A DNA stretch of 64,000 nucleotides, from contig NZ_JAFCNB010000023.1 of assembly GCF_017896165.1 (NCBI RefSeq), positions 1-64,000 of the forward strand, written 5' to 3'. Position 1 is the stretch's first letter. Every line of letters begins with the position of its first letter. A model generated the notes under the pieces. It did no database searches. It had not been told where the DNA came from and was given only the letters and a program-made list of their open reading frames with translations. The DNA is from Microbispora oryzae (GTDB lineage Bacteria; Actinomycetota; Actinomycetes; Streptosporangiales; Streptosporangiaceae). Positions 27,485 through 35,474 of the stretch are shown piece by piece. The translations under genes were made by a program, and so were the position numbers.

Positions 27485-28351
27485 ATGAAGAACACGCTGT
27501 TCGACTACAGCCCGATCGTCGGGCGCGAACCGATCAGCTGGCCGGGCGGCGCCCGCGTCGCCTTCTACGTGGGCCTCAACGTCGAGCATTTCACGATTGA
27601 CCGCCCCTCCACCAGCATCAACGAGGCGACCGCGGCTCTCGTGCCCGATCCCCTCAACTACGGCTGGCGCGACTACGGGCCGCGGGTGGCGATCTGGCGC
27701 GTGATGGAAGTCCTCGACCGGCACGCCATCCGGGCAAGCGTGCTGCTCAACGCCGACGTGTGCGAGCAGTACCCCCAGATCATCGAGGCGGGCAACGCCC
27801 GCGGCTGGGTGTGGCTCGCCCACGGTAAGAACAACTCCACTCTCCAGGCCGACGTCGACGACGAGCGCGCCTACCTGACAGAGGTGGTCGAGACCATTCA
27901 GAAGGCCACCGGGCGGCGGCCGCGCGGCTGGCTTGGGCCTGCGCTCACCGAGACGTTTCAGACACCGCCCCTGCTTGCCGAGCTCGGCCTGAGCTACGTG
28001 CTGGACTGGACCAACGACGACCAGCCATACCGGCTGAACGTTCCCGGAATGCTGAGCGTGCCGTACTCACTCGAACTCAACGACCTGGGCATCTTCACAA
28101 TGCACGGCAGGAACGGCGGCGACTTCGTGCAGATGGTCAAGGACCAGTTCGACCAGCTTTATGCCGAATCCGCCGACAGCGGGCGCGTCATGGCACTGGC
28201 GCTGCACCCGTTCGTCATAGGCCAGGCGTCCAGGGCGAAGTACCTCGACCAGGCGCTCGAGTACATCGCCAACCACCCCGGCGTATGGCTGACGACAAGC
28301 GACGAGATCGCCGAGCACTACGCGAGCATCGTCACGGCCACACCCGCCTGA
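27485..28351 (+). CDS. polysaccharide deacetylase/allantoinase-like protein
   Basis: A 288-residue NodB-fold protein of the PuuE/allantoinase-like group. It has W-P-G-G-A-R-V-A-F near the start, D-Y-G-P-R-V-A-I-W-R, N-A-D-V-C in the metal region, a W-L-G-P-A motif and the C-terminal L-H-P-F-V-I-G. In the usual enzymes the first metal motif ends H-x3-H; here it reads L-A-H-G-K-N-N-S, so one ligand is replaced and activity on the classical substrates is uncertain. The start is the ATG at 27485 with AGGAGG eleven bases upstream. The divergent AraC gene is the likely regulator. Confidence 0.8.
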   Translation: MKNTLFDYSPIVGREPISWPGGARVAFYVGLNVEHFTIDRPSTSINEATAALVPDPLNYGWRDYGPRVAIWRVMEVLDRHAIRASVLLNADVCEQYPQIIEAGNARGWVWLAHGKNNSTLQADVDDERAYLTEVVETIQKATGRRPRGWLGPALTETFQTPPLLAELGLSYVLDWTNDDQPYRLNVPGMLSVPYSLELNDLGIFTMHGRNGGDFVQMVKDQFDQLYAESADSGRVMALALHPFVIGQASRAKYLDQALEYIANHPGVWLTTSDEIAEHYASIVTATPA

Positions 28352-28437
28352 CAACTCCCGGACGGGGGCATGGGGAAGCTCGCACGCCCACCGCCGTGCC
28401 GATCCGCTGGAGTGGAACAGCGACCGGGAAGAGGAGC

Positions 28438-28460
28438 TTGAGTCTCCAGCAGGGGGAGAC
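28438..28460 (+). promoter_or_regulatory. MerR-type operator-promoter
   Basis: TTGAGT (28438-28443) overlaps an inverted repeat GTCTCC (28442-28447) / GGAGAC (28455-28460) just upstream of the MerR gene. An operator of this kind between promoter elements is the normal autoregulation site of MerR-family genes. The -10 element is not clear. Confidence 0.5.
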
Positions 28461-28466
28461 GCGAGG

Positions 28467-29414
28467 GTGAGGGGTATGGACGGCGGCACGTTTTACTCGA
28501 TCGGCGATCTGGCTCGGCGGACCGGGCTGACGGTCAAGACCATACGGTTCTACTCCGACTCGGGAATCGTGCCGCCGACTGACCGCAGCCCGGCCGGCTA
28601 CCGGCTCTACGACATCGATGCCCTCGCGCGTCTGGACCTCGTGCGGACGCTGCGCGACCTGGGACTCGACCTTGCCGCCGTCCGGCAGGTCCTGGACCGG
28701 GAGATCTCGCTGCCCGAGGTCGCCGCAGCACACGCCGAAGCACTGGAGGTGCAGATCCGTACCCTGCGACTGCGGCGTGCGGTGCTGCGAGCGGTAGCCA
28801 AGCGTGGCTCCACCCCTGAGGAGATGGACCTGATGCACAAGCTCGCCAAGCTCTCCGACGACGAACGCCGACGTCATATCAGCGACTTCATCGACGACAC
28901 CTTCGGTGGTCTCGACGCCAACCCCGACCTGGTGGCCATGATGCGCTCGGCTATGCCCGACCTGCCCGACGACCCCGCGCCGGAGCAGGTCGAGGCCTGG
29001 GTCGAACTCGCCGAACTCTCCCAGGACCCGGACTTCCGCGCCTCCGTGCGCCGGATGGCCGAGTATCAGGCGGCCGAGCGCGCTCAAGGCGACACCACGG
29101 GCCTGCACCATGACCTCACCGACGCCGTTCGCGACCGGGTCGGCCAGGCGCTGGCAGCCGGTGTCGCCCCGGCCTCGCCCCAGGCCGCCCCTGTGATCAC
29201 AGCGCTCATGACCCGCTACGCGCACGTCTTTGGCCGCCCCGACGACGCCAACCTGCCGCGTTGGCTGCTGACGCGCTTGGAGACCGCCAACGATCCCCGC
29301 GTGGAGCGGTACTGGCAGCTGCTGGCCGTGATCAACGGCTGGCCGGTCCCCGAGAGCCTGGCTCCGGTGTTCGATTGGTTCGTCCGGGCTCTGCGTGCCC
29401 ACGTGGAGCGGTAG
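28467..29414 (+). CDS. MerR-family regulator
   Basis: A 315-residue protein. The N-terminal winged HTH is clear: Y-S-I-G-D-L-A-R-R-T-G-L-T-V-K-T-I-R-F-Y-S-D-S-G, then R-S-P-A-G-Y-R-L-Y, followed by the dimerisation helix to about residue 115. The remaining 200 residues are an all-helical ligand-type domain without cysteine metal ligands, so a drug or other organic effector is more likely than a metal. The start is either the GTG at 28467 or the ATG at 28476. It probably controls itself through the GTCTCC/GGAGAC site. Confidence 0.88.
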   Translation: MRGMDGGTFYSIGDLARRTGLTVKTIRFYSDSGIVPPTDRSPAGYRLYDIDALARLDLVRTLRDLGLDLAAVRQVLDREISLPEVAAAHAEALEVQIRTLRLRRAVLRAVAKRGSTPEEMDLMHKLAKLSDDERRRHISDFIDDTFGGLDANPDLVAMMRSAMPDLPDDPAPEQVEAWVELAELSQDPDFRASVRRMAEYQAAERAQGDTTGLHHDLTDAVRDRVGQALAAGVAPASPQAAPVITALMTRYAHVFGRPDDANLPRWLLTRLETANDPRVERYWQLLAVINGWPVPESLAPVFDWFVRALRAHVER

Positions 29415-29483
29415 CGCGAGTCCGAACAGGACGCGGCATGGCCCGACCATGCACCCCCAGGGCGTCGATCAGCTTCTGTTCCT

Positions 29484-29518
29484 TCGGTTCAGGGTTCGAG
29501 TCCCTGGCACTCCGCCCT
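29484..29518 (+). repeat. third partial copy of the tRNA-Lys 3' end
   Basis: Twenty-five bases (29484-29508) are identical to the intact tRNA-Lys T-arm region, followed by a diverged acceptor sequence (ACTCCGCC against GCCCCACC). There is no 5' half. It lies in the gap between MerR and the GNAT gene and marks the right edge of the second accessory segment. Confidence 0.7.
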
Positions 29519-29646
29519 CAATGAGCTGGCCAGACTCCCGAATCATGATCGATCGAAAGCCTGCCCGGCCGCGTTTCTGGCTGAACGATCGACCGCTCCC
29601 GAAAACCGTTGGACACCGTCCAGGGCGCTCCGCAATCATCCGCGCT

Positions 29647-30195
29647 GTGACAGATGAGCCCGAACGCCGGCCACCAGCCCGTACCGACCTGAGGTCGGTG
29701 AGACTTGTCGATCTGACGAGCAAGGCCATGGCCGCCTTGCTGGACGACGACCTTGCCCAGGCCAGTGCCGAGGCAGGAGTCGAGCTCACGGACTACTTCC
29801 TCACCGATCAGGCGAAGTGGGTCTGGCGGTATCGGATCAATCAGCTGACCTCGAACCCGGGTAGCGCGGGGTGGCTCACCCGAGCCGTAGTGGCCGAGCC
29901 CGAGGGCGTCGTGGTGGGGTATGCCGGGTTCCATGGGCCGCCGGACGAGACGGGCATGGTGGAGATTGGTTATTCGGTGGCTCCCAGCCACCGTCGTCAG
30001 GGGTACGCCAGGACGATATTGACCGAGTTGATGCGTCGAGCCGCAGCCGAATCCGGAGTCAGGACTGCGCGAGTGACGATCAGCCCCGAGAACACCGCGT
30101 CTCTGGCCACGATTTCCGGATTCGGCTTCGTCGAGGTCGGAGAGCAGTGGGACGAGGTGGACGGCCTCGAGCTCATATTTGAAGTCCCTGTCTGA
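29647..30195 (+). CDS. GNAT-family N-acetyltransferase
   Basis: A 182-residue enzyme of the RimJ/RimL-like GNAT group. Residues 75-150 carry the acetyl-CoA-binding region, V-E-I-G-Y-S-V-A-P-S-H-R-R-Q-G-Y-A, with the R/Q-x-x-G-x-A pyrophosphate loop, then a final F-G-F-V-E-V-G motif. The acceptor (protein N-terminus, amino group or antibiotic) is unknown. I chose the GTG at 29647 because the longer frame runs back through the tRNA relic. It lies outside the accessory segments. Confidence 0.82.
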   Translation: MTDEPERRPPARTDLRSVRLVDLTSKAMAALLDDDLAQASAEAGVELTDYFLTDQAKWVWRYRINQLTSNPGSAGWLTRAVVAEPEGVVVGYAGFHGPPDETGMVEIGYSVAPSHRRQGYARTILTELMRRAAAESGVRTARVTISPENTASLATISGFGFVEVGEQWDEVDGLELIFEVPV

Positions 30196-30294
30196 ACGAG
30201 CCGCGGATCTCGTTGTCGCTCGTCGTTCGCTCACCCTTGCGGGAGGCCAACCGAAGAAGACATCTGAGATCGCTCCGACTGCAATGATGACCGC

Positions 30295-30394
30295 ATGAGC
30301 GACATGGTCCTGGAGATCGCAGACCTCCGCTTCGGCGGAGTCTCATCGAAGGGGTTCGCGCGGGGTGGGTGCCATCCATTCCGGCACGGGTAGC
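30295..30394 (+). pseudogene. 5' stub of a possible ABC-transporter ATPase gene
   Basis: The ATG at 30295 opens M-S-D-M-V-L-E-I-A-D-L-R-F, a normal ABC ATPase N-terminus. After 13 codons the similarity stops, and the frame ends at TAG 30392, inside the 3' end of the adenylation gene on the other strand. It looks like an ABC gene cut when the biosynthetic cluster was inserted. Only the short match supports this. Confidence 0.35.
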
Positions 30395-31872
30395 GCGCGC
30401 CGGTCGACCTTGCCGTTCCTCGTGATCGGCAGATCGTCCAGCACCACGTATCGGGCCGGCACCAGGTAGGACGGCAGCCGCGCCGACAACGCACGCCGAA
30501 GCTGGGGAACGCGGAGGTCGGCGCCGGGCGAGAGGACCAGGTAGGCCACGAGGCGCTTGTCACCGGGCCGGAACTCCTGGGCGGTCACCACGGCCCTGCG
30601 TATGGTGGGCTGCTCGACAAGAGCGGCTTCCACCTCGGCGGGCTCGATGCGGTATCCGCGTACCTTCACCTGGTCGTCGATCCGTCCGAGGAATTCCAGC
30701 AACCCGTCGCCGCGCAGCAGCACCAGATCGCCGGACCGGTAGGCGCGGGAATCCGGTCTCCCCGGTTCGGGAACGAATCTGCGGCTGCTCTCGTCCGGAT
30801 CGCCCAGGTAGCCGAGTGACACCCCATCGCCGGCGATCCACAGCTCGCCCGCCTCCCCGGGGGGCGCGGGCACACCCTCCTCAGTCATGATCCATAACCG
30901 GGCGCCGGGGATCGCGCGGCCGATCGGCACCGGATGTCCGACGTCCTCGACCGCGGACACGCGATGACAACAGGCGAAGGTCGTCGTCTCCGTCGGGCCG
31001 TAGCCGTTCACCACGGCTCGGCCCGGCACCGCCGCGAGCGCCCGCCGCACGTGATCGGCCGAGAGTACATCGCCGCCGGCCAGCAGCTGGGTCACCGGTT
31101 CGAGTGCCGGTAGGTCCGTGTCGACGATCCGGTGGAACAGCGCCGAGGTCAGCCACATCGTGTCGACCTTGTGGTGCGCCAGCATCTCGCCGATCCGGTC
31201 GCTGCCGAGGAGATCCTCGGGTGCGACCACCAACTTGGCGCCGTTCAGCAGGGCACCCCAGATCTCGAACGTCGACGCGTCGAACGAGATCGGCGCGAAC
31301 TGCAGCAGCGTGCGGGCCGGGCTAAGATCCACATAGTCGGCACCGGTCGCCAGATTGACAATGTTGTGATGTGAGACCACGACGGCCTTGGGCCGGCCGG
31401 TGGTGCCCGACGTGAACATGACGTACGCCGGGTCCGAAGGCCGGCGCTCGGGCTCGGCGAACGGGCCGGCCGCCGCGACGTGCCGTTCCTCGTCGAGGAG
31501 GATCAGGTCCACGCCGAGGTCTCCGGCGGGGTCGTGAGCGGCGGTCGTCAGCACCAGCGTGGTGCCGCACTGCTCGATCAGCCCCAGGAGCCGTGCCTGG
31601 GGGTACGCCGGATCGAGAGGCACGTAGGCCGCGCCGGCCTTCAGGACGGCGAGCAAAGCGACGATGGTCCGCGTCGAGCGGCCGAGCAGAACTCCTATGA
31701 ACCCGCCCTGCCCTCCACGGTCGACGATGAGCCTCGCCAGCTCCGTCGCCCGCTGATCCAGCTCGGCGTAGGTCAGACAGTCCTCGTCGTCCTCGACGGC
31801 GACCGCTCCAGGCATCGACTGAGCGAAGCCGGCGAAAACTCCGTGCACCGTCCGTGGCGAAGCCCGAGTCAC
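30343..31872 (-). CDS. stand-alone NRPS adenylation domain, valine-type code
   Basis: A 509-residue amino-acid adenylating enzyme. Core motifs are intact: A3 F-T-S-G-T-T-G-R-P-K, A4 F-A-P-I-S-F-D-A-S-T-F-E, A5 N-G-Y-G-P-T-E-T-T, A7 Y-R-S-G-D-L, A8 around R-G-Y-R-I-E-P-A-E-V-E and the A10 lysine in N-G-K-V-D. Reading the ten specificity positions against GrsA gives D-A-F-W-L-G-G-T-F-K, one conservative change from the gramicidin valine code. It would form valyl-AMP and load the 78-residue carrier protein encoded just upstream, whose stop overlaps this GTG start. It ends at the left edge of the cluster. Confidence 0.93.
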   Translation of the reverse strand: MTRASPRTVHGVFAGFAQSMPGAVAVEDDEDCLTYAELDQRATELARLIVDRGGQGGFIGVLLGRSTRTIVALLAVLKAGAAYVPLDPAYPQARLLGLIEQCGTTLVLTTAAHDPAGDLGVDLILLDEERHVAAAGPFAEPERRPSDPAYVMFTSGTTGRPKAVVVSHHNIVNLATGADYVDLSPARTLLQFAPISFDASTFEIWGALLNGAKLVVAPEDLLGSDRIGEMLAHHKVDTMWLTSALFHRIVDTDLPALEPVTQLLAGGDVLSADHVRRALAAVPGRAVVNGYGPTETTTFACCHRVSAVEDVGHPVPIGRAIPGARLWIMTEEGVPAPPGEAGELWIAGDGVSLGYLGDPDESSRRFVPEPGRPDSRAYRSGDLVLLRGDGLLEFLGRIDDQVKVRGYRIEPAEVEAALVEQPTIRRAVVTAQEFRPGDKRLVAYLVLSPGADLRVPQLRRALSARLPSYLVPARYVVLDDLPITRNGKVDRRALPVPEWMAPTPREPLR

Positions 31873-32105
31873 GCTGTTCCCCTTCGCACCGCGTCGGCGA
31901 GCGCCGCCACCGTCGGATGGCGCAATACGGCCGCCGGTTGCATTGGCATCCCCGCCGCGGCCGCTTGCCGAGCCACCGCGAGCGCCAGCAGCGAATCACC
32001 GCCGAGGTCGAAGAAGTCGTCGTCGGGGGCGACGGCGACACCCAGTTCCGCCTCCCAGATCGCCGTCAGCCTCGGCACGAGTTCACCGCCTGCAACCTGT
32101 GACAT
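31869..32105 (-). CDS. peptidyl carrier protein
   Basis: A 78-residue free-standing PCP. The phosphopantetheine site is S38 in F-F-D-L-G-G-D-S-L-L-A-L, with four helices as expected. It overlaps the adenylation gene by GTGA and is the natural acceptor for the activated valine. Confidence 0.92.
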   Translation of the reverse strand: MSQVAGGELVPRLTAIWEAELGVAVAPDDDFFDLGGDSLLALAVARQAAAAGMPMQPAAVLRHPTVAALADAVRRGTA

Positions 32106-32121
32106 GACCAGGCTCCTCTCA

Positions 32122-33420
32122 TCAATGCGATGCCGGATCCGCGGCCTGGTTCCGCATTTCCTGATTGCTGGGCACGGCGCGCGATCGGGCCCAATGCCTC
32201 TCGATCAACGCACAGATGAATCCGGCAACGGAGACCACCAGGCCGAGCGCGGCCCAGCCGTATATTCCTCCGTTGACGCACAACGTGATGACGATCACCG
32301 GCGCCACTGCGGCGGCAATGGCGTGGCCCAGGCCCATGACGCCCTGGTACTGTCCCTGCGCCTCGGGCTGCGCAAGGGCGAAAGACAACTCGAAGGTCCC
32401 ACCGGCCTGCCATACCTCCGCCAGCGAGTGCACTAGCACACCGAGCAACAGCAGCACAACGGCGATCCACTCGGCGGGGCCGGCCGACAAGGCCATCAGG
32501 AGCCAGGCGACCAGGAAAAGTGGTCCGGACAGCGTGATCAGACGTGCAGCCGATTGTGGGCCGTCAATGGATCGCGTCGCCGGCATCTGCATCAACGCGA
32601 CGGCGATCGACGCGACGAAGAGCATCAGCGCCGCTGCCGAACGCGGCGCGTCCGTCTTGAACACAATCCACACGGGAAGGGCTTGGACAAGCACCCAATA
32701 CTGCAGGCTGGCCACCGACGACGCGACCGTCAGGCCTAGATAGTGACGGTCACGCAGGGCAATCCACTTACGTTCCTTCTTGGCGGATTCGTCGATTTTG
32801 GCGACCCGCGTCGGCGGAAGGTGCGGAAGCCGGGACAGAACGGCGGCGGCGAGCAGGAACGTGACCGTGTCGGTGACGATGAGGAAGAGGTAGGCCGGGC
32901 GAGTATCGATGGACAGAGCGACAGCGGCCGACAGCATGCCGATCGCGAGTCCGACGTTCGTCACGGCACGCAGGTACGAACGCAACCGTGCGCCCTTGCC
33001 CGGTTCGGCGAGCACACCGATCATCGCGCCGCGGGCGCTGCTGGTCCCTCCGTTGCCGATGGAGGCGAGGGCGGCGACGGCTATCAAGGTCCACAGATTG
33101 TCGACCAGCAGAAGGCAGATGCTTCCCACGGCCTCCAGCACCATGGCGGCGATGACAACCTCGCGTGAGCCGCGGCGATCGGCCAAATCACCGATCAGCA
33201 CGCCGGCCCCGACACCGATCAGGGATCCGATCGTGAGCCCGGCACCGACCGCGGCCGGACTCAGTCCGGTGAATTTGATCAGGAAGATCGTGCCGGCGGA
33301 CAGGAACATTCCCATGCCGATGGTGTTCACGATCGTCGCCCGCGCCAGCAGTCGCTGACGACGTTCCGCCGGACCGCGCAGCGCGGCGCGTAACCGGGTC
33401 AGCCGGCCGGTACCGCTCAT
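32122..33420 (-). CDS. MFS exporter of the biosynthetic cluster
   Basis: A 432-residue carrier with about twelve helices. The loop after helix 2 reads G-D-L-A-D-R-R-G-S-R-E, MFS motif A, and the first helix begins N-T-I-G-M-G-M-F. It lies 16 bp upstream of the carrier-protein gene and 85 bp downstream of the nucleotidyltransferase gene, so it is very probably co-transcribed. Export of the cluster product, and self-protection, are the simplest roles. Confidence 0.88.
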   Translation of the reverse strand: MSGTGRLTRLRAALRGPAERRQRLLARATIVNTIGMGMFLSAGTIFLIKFTGLSPAAVGAGLTIGSLIGVGAGVLIGDLADRRGSREVVIAAMVLEAVGSICLLLVDNLWTLIAVAALASIGNGGTSSARGAMIGVLAEPGKGARLRSYLRAVTNVGLAIGMLSAAVALSIDTRPAYLFLIVTDTVTFLLAAAVLSRLPHLPPTRVAKIDESAKKERKWIALRDRHYLGLTVASSVASLQYWVLVQALPVWIVFKTDAPRSAAALMLFVASIAVALMQMPATRSIDGPQSAARLITLSGPLFLVAWLLMALSAGPAEWIAVVLLLLGVLVHSLAEVWQAGGTFELSFALAQPEAQGQYQGVMGLGHAIAAAVAPVIVITLCVNGGIYGWAALGLVVSVAGFICALIERHWARSRAVPSNQEMRNQAADPASH

Positions 33421-33505
33421 CGGCCGCCCCTCTGTGACAGGTCCGACAGTATCCAGCTCGATCTCCTCGTCATTGTTCGCGAACTCACGATGCGCCGTGG
33501 CCCGG

Positions 33506-34342
33506 TCAGGAGCCCGTCAGGAATTCGCCTTCGAGCCGGACGAGGTGCCCTTGGGCCCAACGGGCCACGCGCAGCGCGCAGTCGCCGTCGGACTCTCCCG
33601 GGCGGGCGCCGTCCAGCACCGCGGACCGGAATTCGTCGGCGTCTATTCCGCACTCGGGCTTGCTCCGCAGACGGCGCATCGTCCATTTTTCGTCGTGGCA
33701 GTAGTCCCCGTACAGGGCGAGACAGGCGTCGGCCGCACGGAACGCCGCGACTCGGGCGGAGATGCGCGCGGAGGCCTGGTCTCCGGCATCCAGCTGACCC
33801 GCCACATCGGTGAGGGAGTTCTCCGCCCATACCTTGGCGGTCCGGGCGCGTGCGCGACGGAACGACGACCGGTCCAGCAGTTCGCGCGCTTCCTTGAAGA
33901 AACTGTCGTTCTTCAGCGGGATGGCGATGGACATCCGGTAGACGAAAGCCAGCATGCCTTCGCTCGTGCCGCAGAGTTCGAGCTCGTCGTCGAGGTAGGG
34001 CTGCAGCACCTTGGCGAAAGTGCCGGTCGGCCACACCGTCAGATCGACGCGTGCCTTCTCGTACTCGCCCATCCAGTTGTCCCAGCGGATCCCGCTCTTG
34101 TCGACCCCGGGCCACGCCTCCATGGTCTCGTCCACGGGGAGCTCGAGGGTCCGATCCGAGAACGCGAACAGATCGTAGTCGCTGAAAACGTTTCCCCAGC
34201 CGATCGCGGTCGATCCGGTCCAGCAGACGGCGTCCGCCTCCGCCAATCCGGGGAATCGCTTGAGGATGCTGTTGAAACTCATGTCCGGAGGCTGCCGGAA
34301 TCTCGGCTGAGCCACAATGACTTCGATAGTGGGGTTGAACAT
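33506..34342 (-). CDS. nucleotidyltransferase-fold protein
   Basis: A 278-residue protein. G43-S44 followed by D55-Y-D57 and a third Asp at about 100 (R-V-D-L-T-V-W-P) reproduces the GS-x10-DxD...D signature of the MNT/KNTase nucleotidyltransferase superfamily. The helical C-terminal half is like a HEPN-type or substrate-binding bundle. Such proteins transfer AMP or another nucleotide to small molecules or proteins, and nucleotidyltransferases also occur in lasso-peptide clusters. GGAGGG lies six bases before the ATG. It is divergent from the thioesterase. Possible jobs are adenylylation of an intermediate or resistance by product modification. Confidence 0.75.
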   Translation of the reverse strand: MFNPTIEVIVAQPRFRQPPDMSFNSILKRFPGLAEADAVCWTGSTAIGWGNVFSDYDLFAFSDRTLELPVDETMEAWPGVDKSGIRWDNWMGEYEKARVDLTVWPTGTFAKVLQPYLDDELELCGTSEGMLAFVYRMSIAIPLKNDSFFKEARELLDRSSFRRARARTAKVWAENSLTDVAGQLDAGDQASARISARVAAFRAADACLALYGDYCHDEKWTMRRLRSKPECGIDADEFRSAVLDGARPGESDGDCALRVARWAQGHLVRLEGEFLTGS

Positions 34343-34440
34343 CGGAATCCCTCCGGGTCGTCGTCAGAAGACTTTTGAAATGCAGTGGAAAGCTGACTGG
34401 AAACGCCTCTCCGGCACTACACATCGGACGACCGGCGACG

Positions 34441-34446
34441 TAGTAT
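34441..34446 (+). promoter_or_regulatory. -10 element for the thioesterase, probably leaderless
   Basis: TAGTAT ends seven bases before the thioesterase ATG, and there is no Shine-Dalgarno sequence between. This spacing predicts a transcript starting at or next to the start codon. Confidence 0.45.
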
Positions 34447-34453
34447 CCACGCT

Positions 34454-35212
34454 ATGAAGCAGGCCGATCCGACACCGGAAAAGGGAAGATCGCTCGTTTC
34501 CTGGGGAGCGCCGGCGAAAACTGAACTGGCGCTCGTGTGTATTCCGTGGGCCGGTGCCGGAGCCGCTCCTTTTCGCTTGTGGAGTCCGGTGCTCGGCGAC
34601 GTGTCCACCGTTTACGGTGTGCGACTGGCGGGGCGCGAGAGCCGCCGGACGGAACCGCCGGCGGACACGGTCGCCGAGGTTGTCGGCGACATCGCCGGCG
34701 AGCTGGTCGATCTGGGCGTACGGCGCGTGGCGCTGTTCGGCCAGTGCTTCGGAGCGGTGCTGGCGTTCGAGCTGGCGAAGGCCCTGGCCAGATCCGGTCA
34801 TGACATCGAGGTGGCCCACCTTCTCGTCGCGTCGCAGCTGCCGCCCCCCTGCTTCGCCGAGGCCGATCCCGAAGCGGAGCACGACCTCATGCAGTACGTG
34901 CCGGAGAATTTCCGGGAGGAACCCGACTTCGTCGAGTTGCTGCTTCCCGTCATCGCCGCGGACATCGGCCTGGTGTCGCGCTACGTCTACGAGCCCGGGG
35001 TCTTTCTCGCGGTGCCGCTCACCGTCGTGTACGGCGCACATGACAGTCAACTGAGCAGGGCCCAGGTCGATGCCTGGCGCCGGGAGACGACGGGGCCGAC
35101 GAACTTCCGCGAGATCGCCGAGGGTGATCACCTGTTCGGGGGTGAGGCGTGGCTGCGGCTCGCGGAGACGGTCCGTGCCGCGTTGACGTGCCGGACCGCA
35201 TCCGGGGTCTGA
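34454..35212 (+). CDS. discrete thioesterase with cysteine nucleophile
   Basis: A 252-residue alpha/beta hydrolase of the type II (GrsT/RifR-like) thioesterase family. The N-terminal C-I-P-W-A-G-A-G-A-A-P-F block, D197 (Y-G-A-H-D-S-Q) and H226 (G-D-H-L-F) are normal. The nucleophile elbow is G-Q-C98-F-G instead of G-H-S-M-G, so the catalytic serine is a cysteine. Type II enzymes usually clear stalled carriers. Cysteine variants are known among thioesterase domains that close strained rings or macrocycles, for example those of obafluorin and sulfazecin. It may therefore release the product rather than edit. It is the only plus-strand gene inside the leftward block. Confidence 0.88.
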   Translation: MKQADPTPEKGRSLVSWGAPAKTELALVCIPWAGAGAAPFRLWSPVLGDVSTVYGVRLAGRESRRTEPPADTVAEVVGDIAGELVDLGVRRVALFGQCFGAVLAFELAKALARSGHDIEVAHLLVASQLPPPCFAEADPEAEHDLMQYVPENFREEPDFVELLLPVIAADIGLVSRYVYEPGVFLAVPLTVVYGAHDSQLSRAQVDAWRRETTGPTNFREIAEGDHLFGGEAWLRLAETVRAALTCRTASGV

Positions 35213-35213
35213 C

Positions 35214-35474
35214 CTATTCATCGTCGAGGAACGCCGCGAGCTGCGCGACGGTCGGGTGGGAGAAGACGTCCACGATCCTGAGTCGGGGCCAGCGCCGGCG
35301 GAGAACGCGAACCACGCCGAGGATCATCTCCGATGTCGCTCCGAGGTCGAAGAAGCCGGCGTCCGGGTCGACCTCCGCGACGCCGAGGGCATCCGCCCAG
35401 ACGGCTTGAAGGATCTCGGCCGGGGTGCCGTCGAGGTCAAGACCGTCCTCCGGGACGCGTGTCCGATCAGTCAT
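35214..35474 (-). CDS. second free-standing carrier protein
   Basis: An 86-residue acyl/peptidyl carrier protein. S48 in F-F-D-L-G-A-T-S-E-M-I is the phosphopantetheine site. The ATG at 35474 overlaps the monooxygenase stop by eight bases. It is the last gene of the ten-gene leftward operon and ends one base from the stop of the convergent thioesterase gene. It could carry the substrate of the monooxygenase, but this is not shown by sequence. Confidence 0.88.
   Translation of the reverse strand: MTDRTRVPEDGLDLDGTPAEILQAVWADALGVAEVDPDAGFFDLGATSEMILGVVRVLRRRWPRLRIVDVFSHPTVAQLAAFLDDE

Noticed and set aside
29470-29520. Third tRNA gene between MerR and GNAT
   Set aside because: Only the T-arm and a diverged 3' acceptor exist; no cloverleaf can be drawn.
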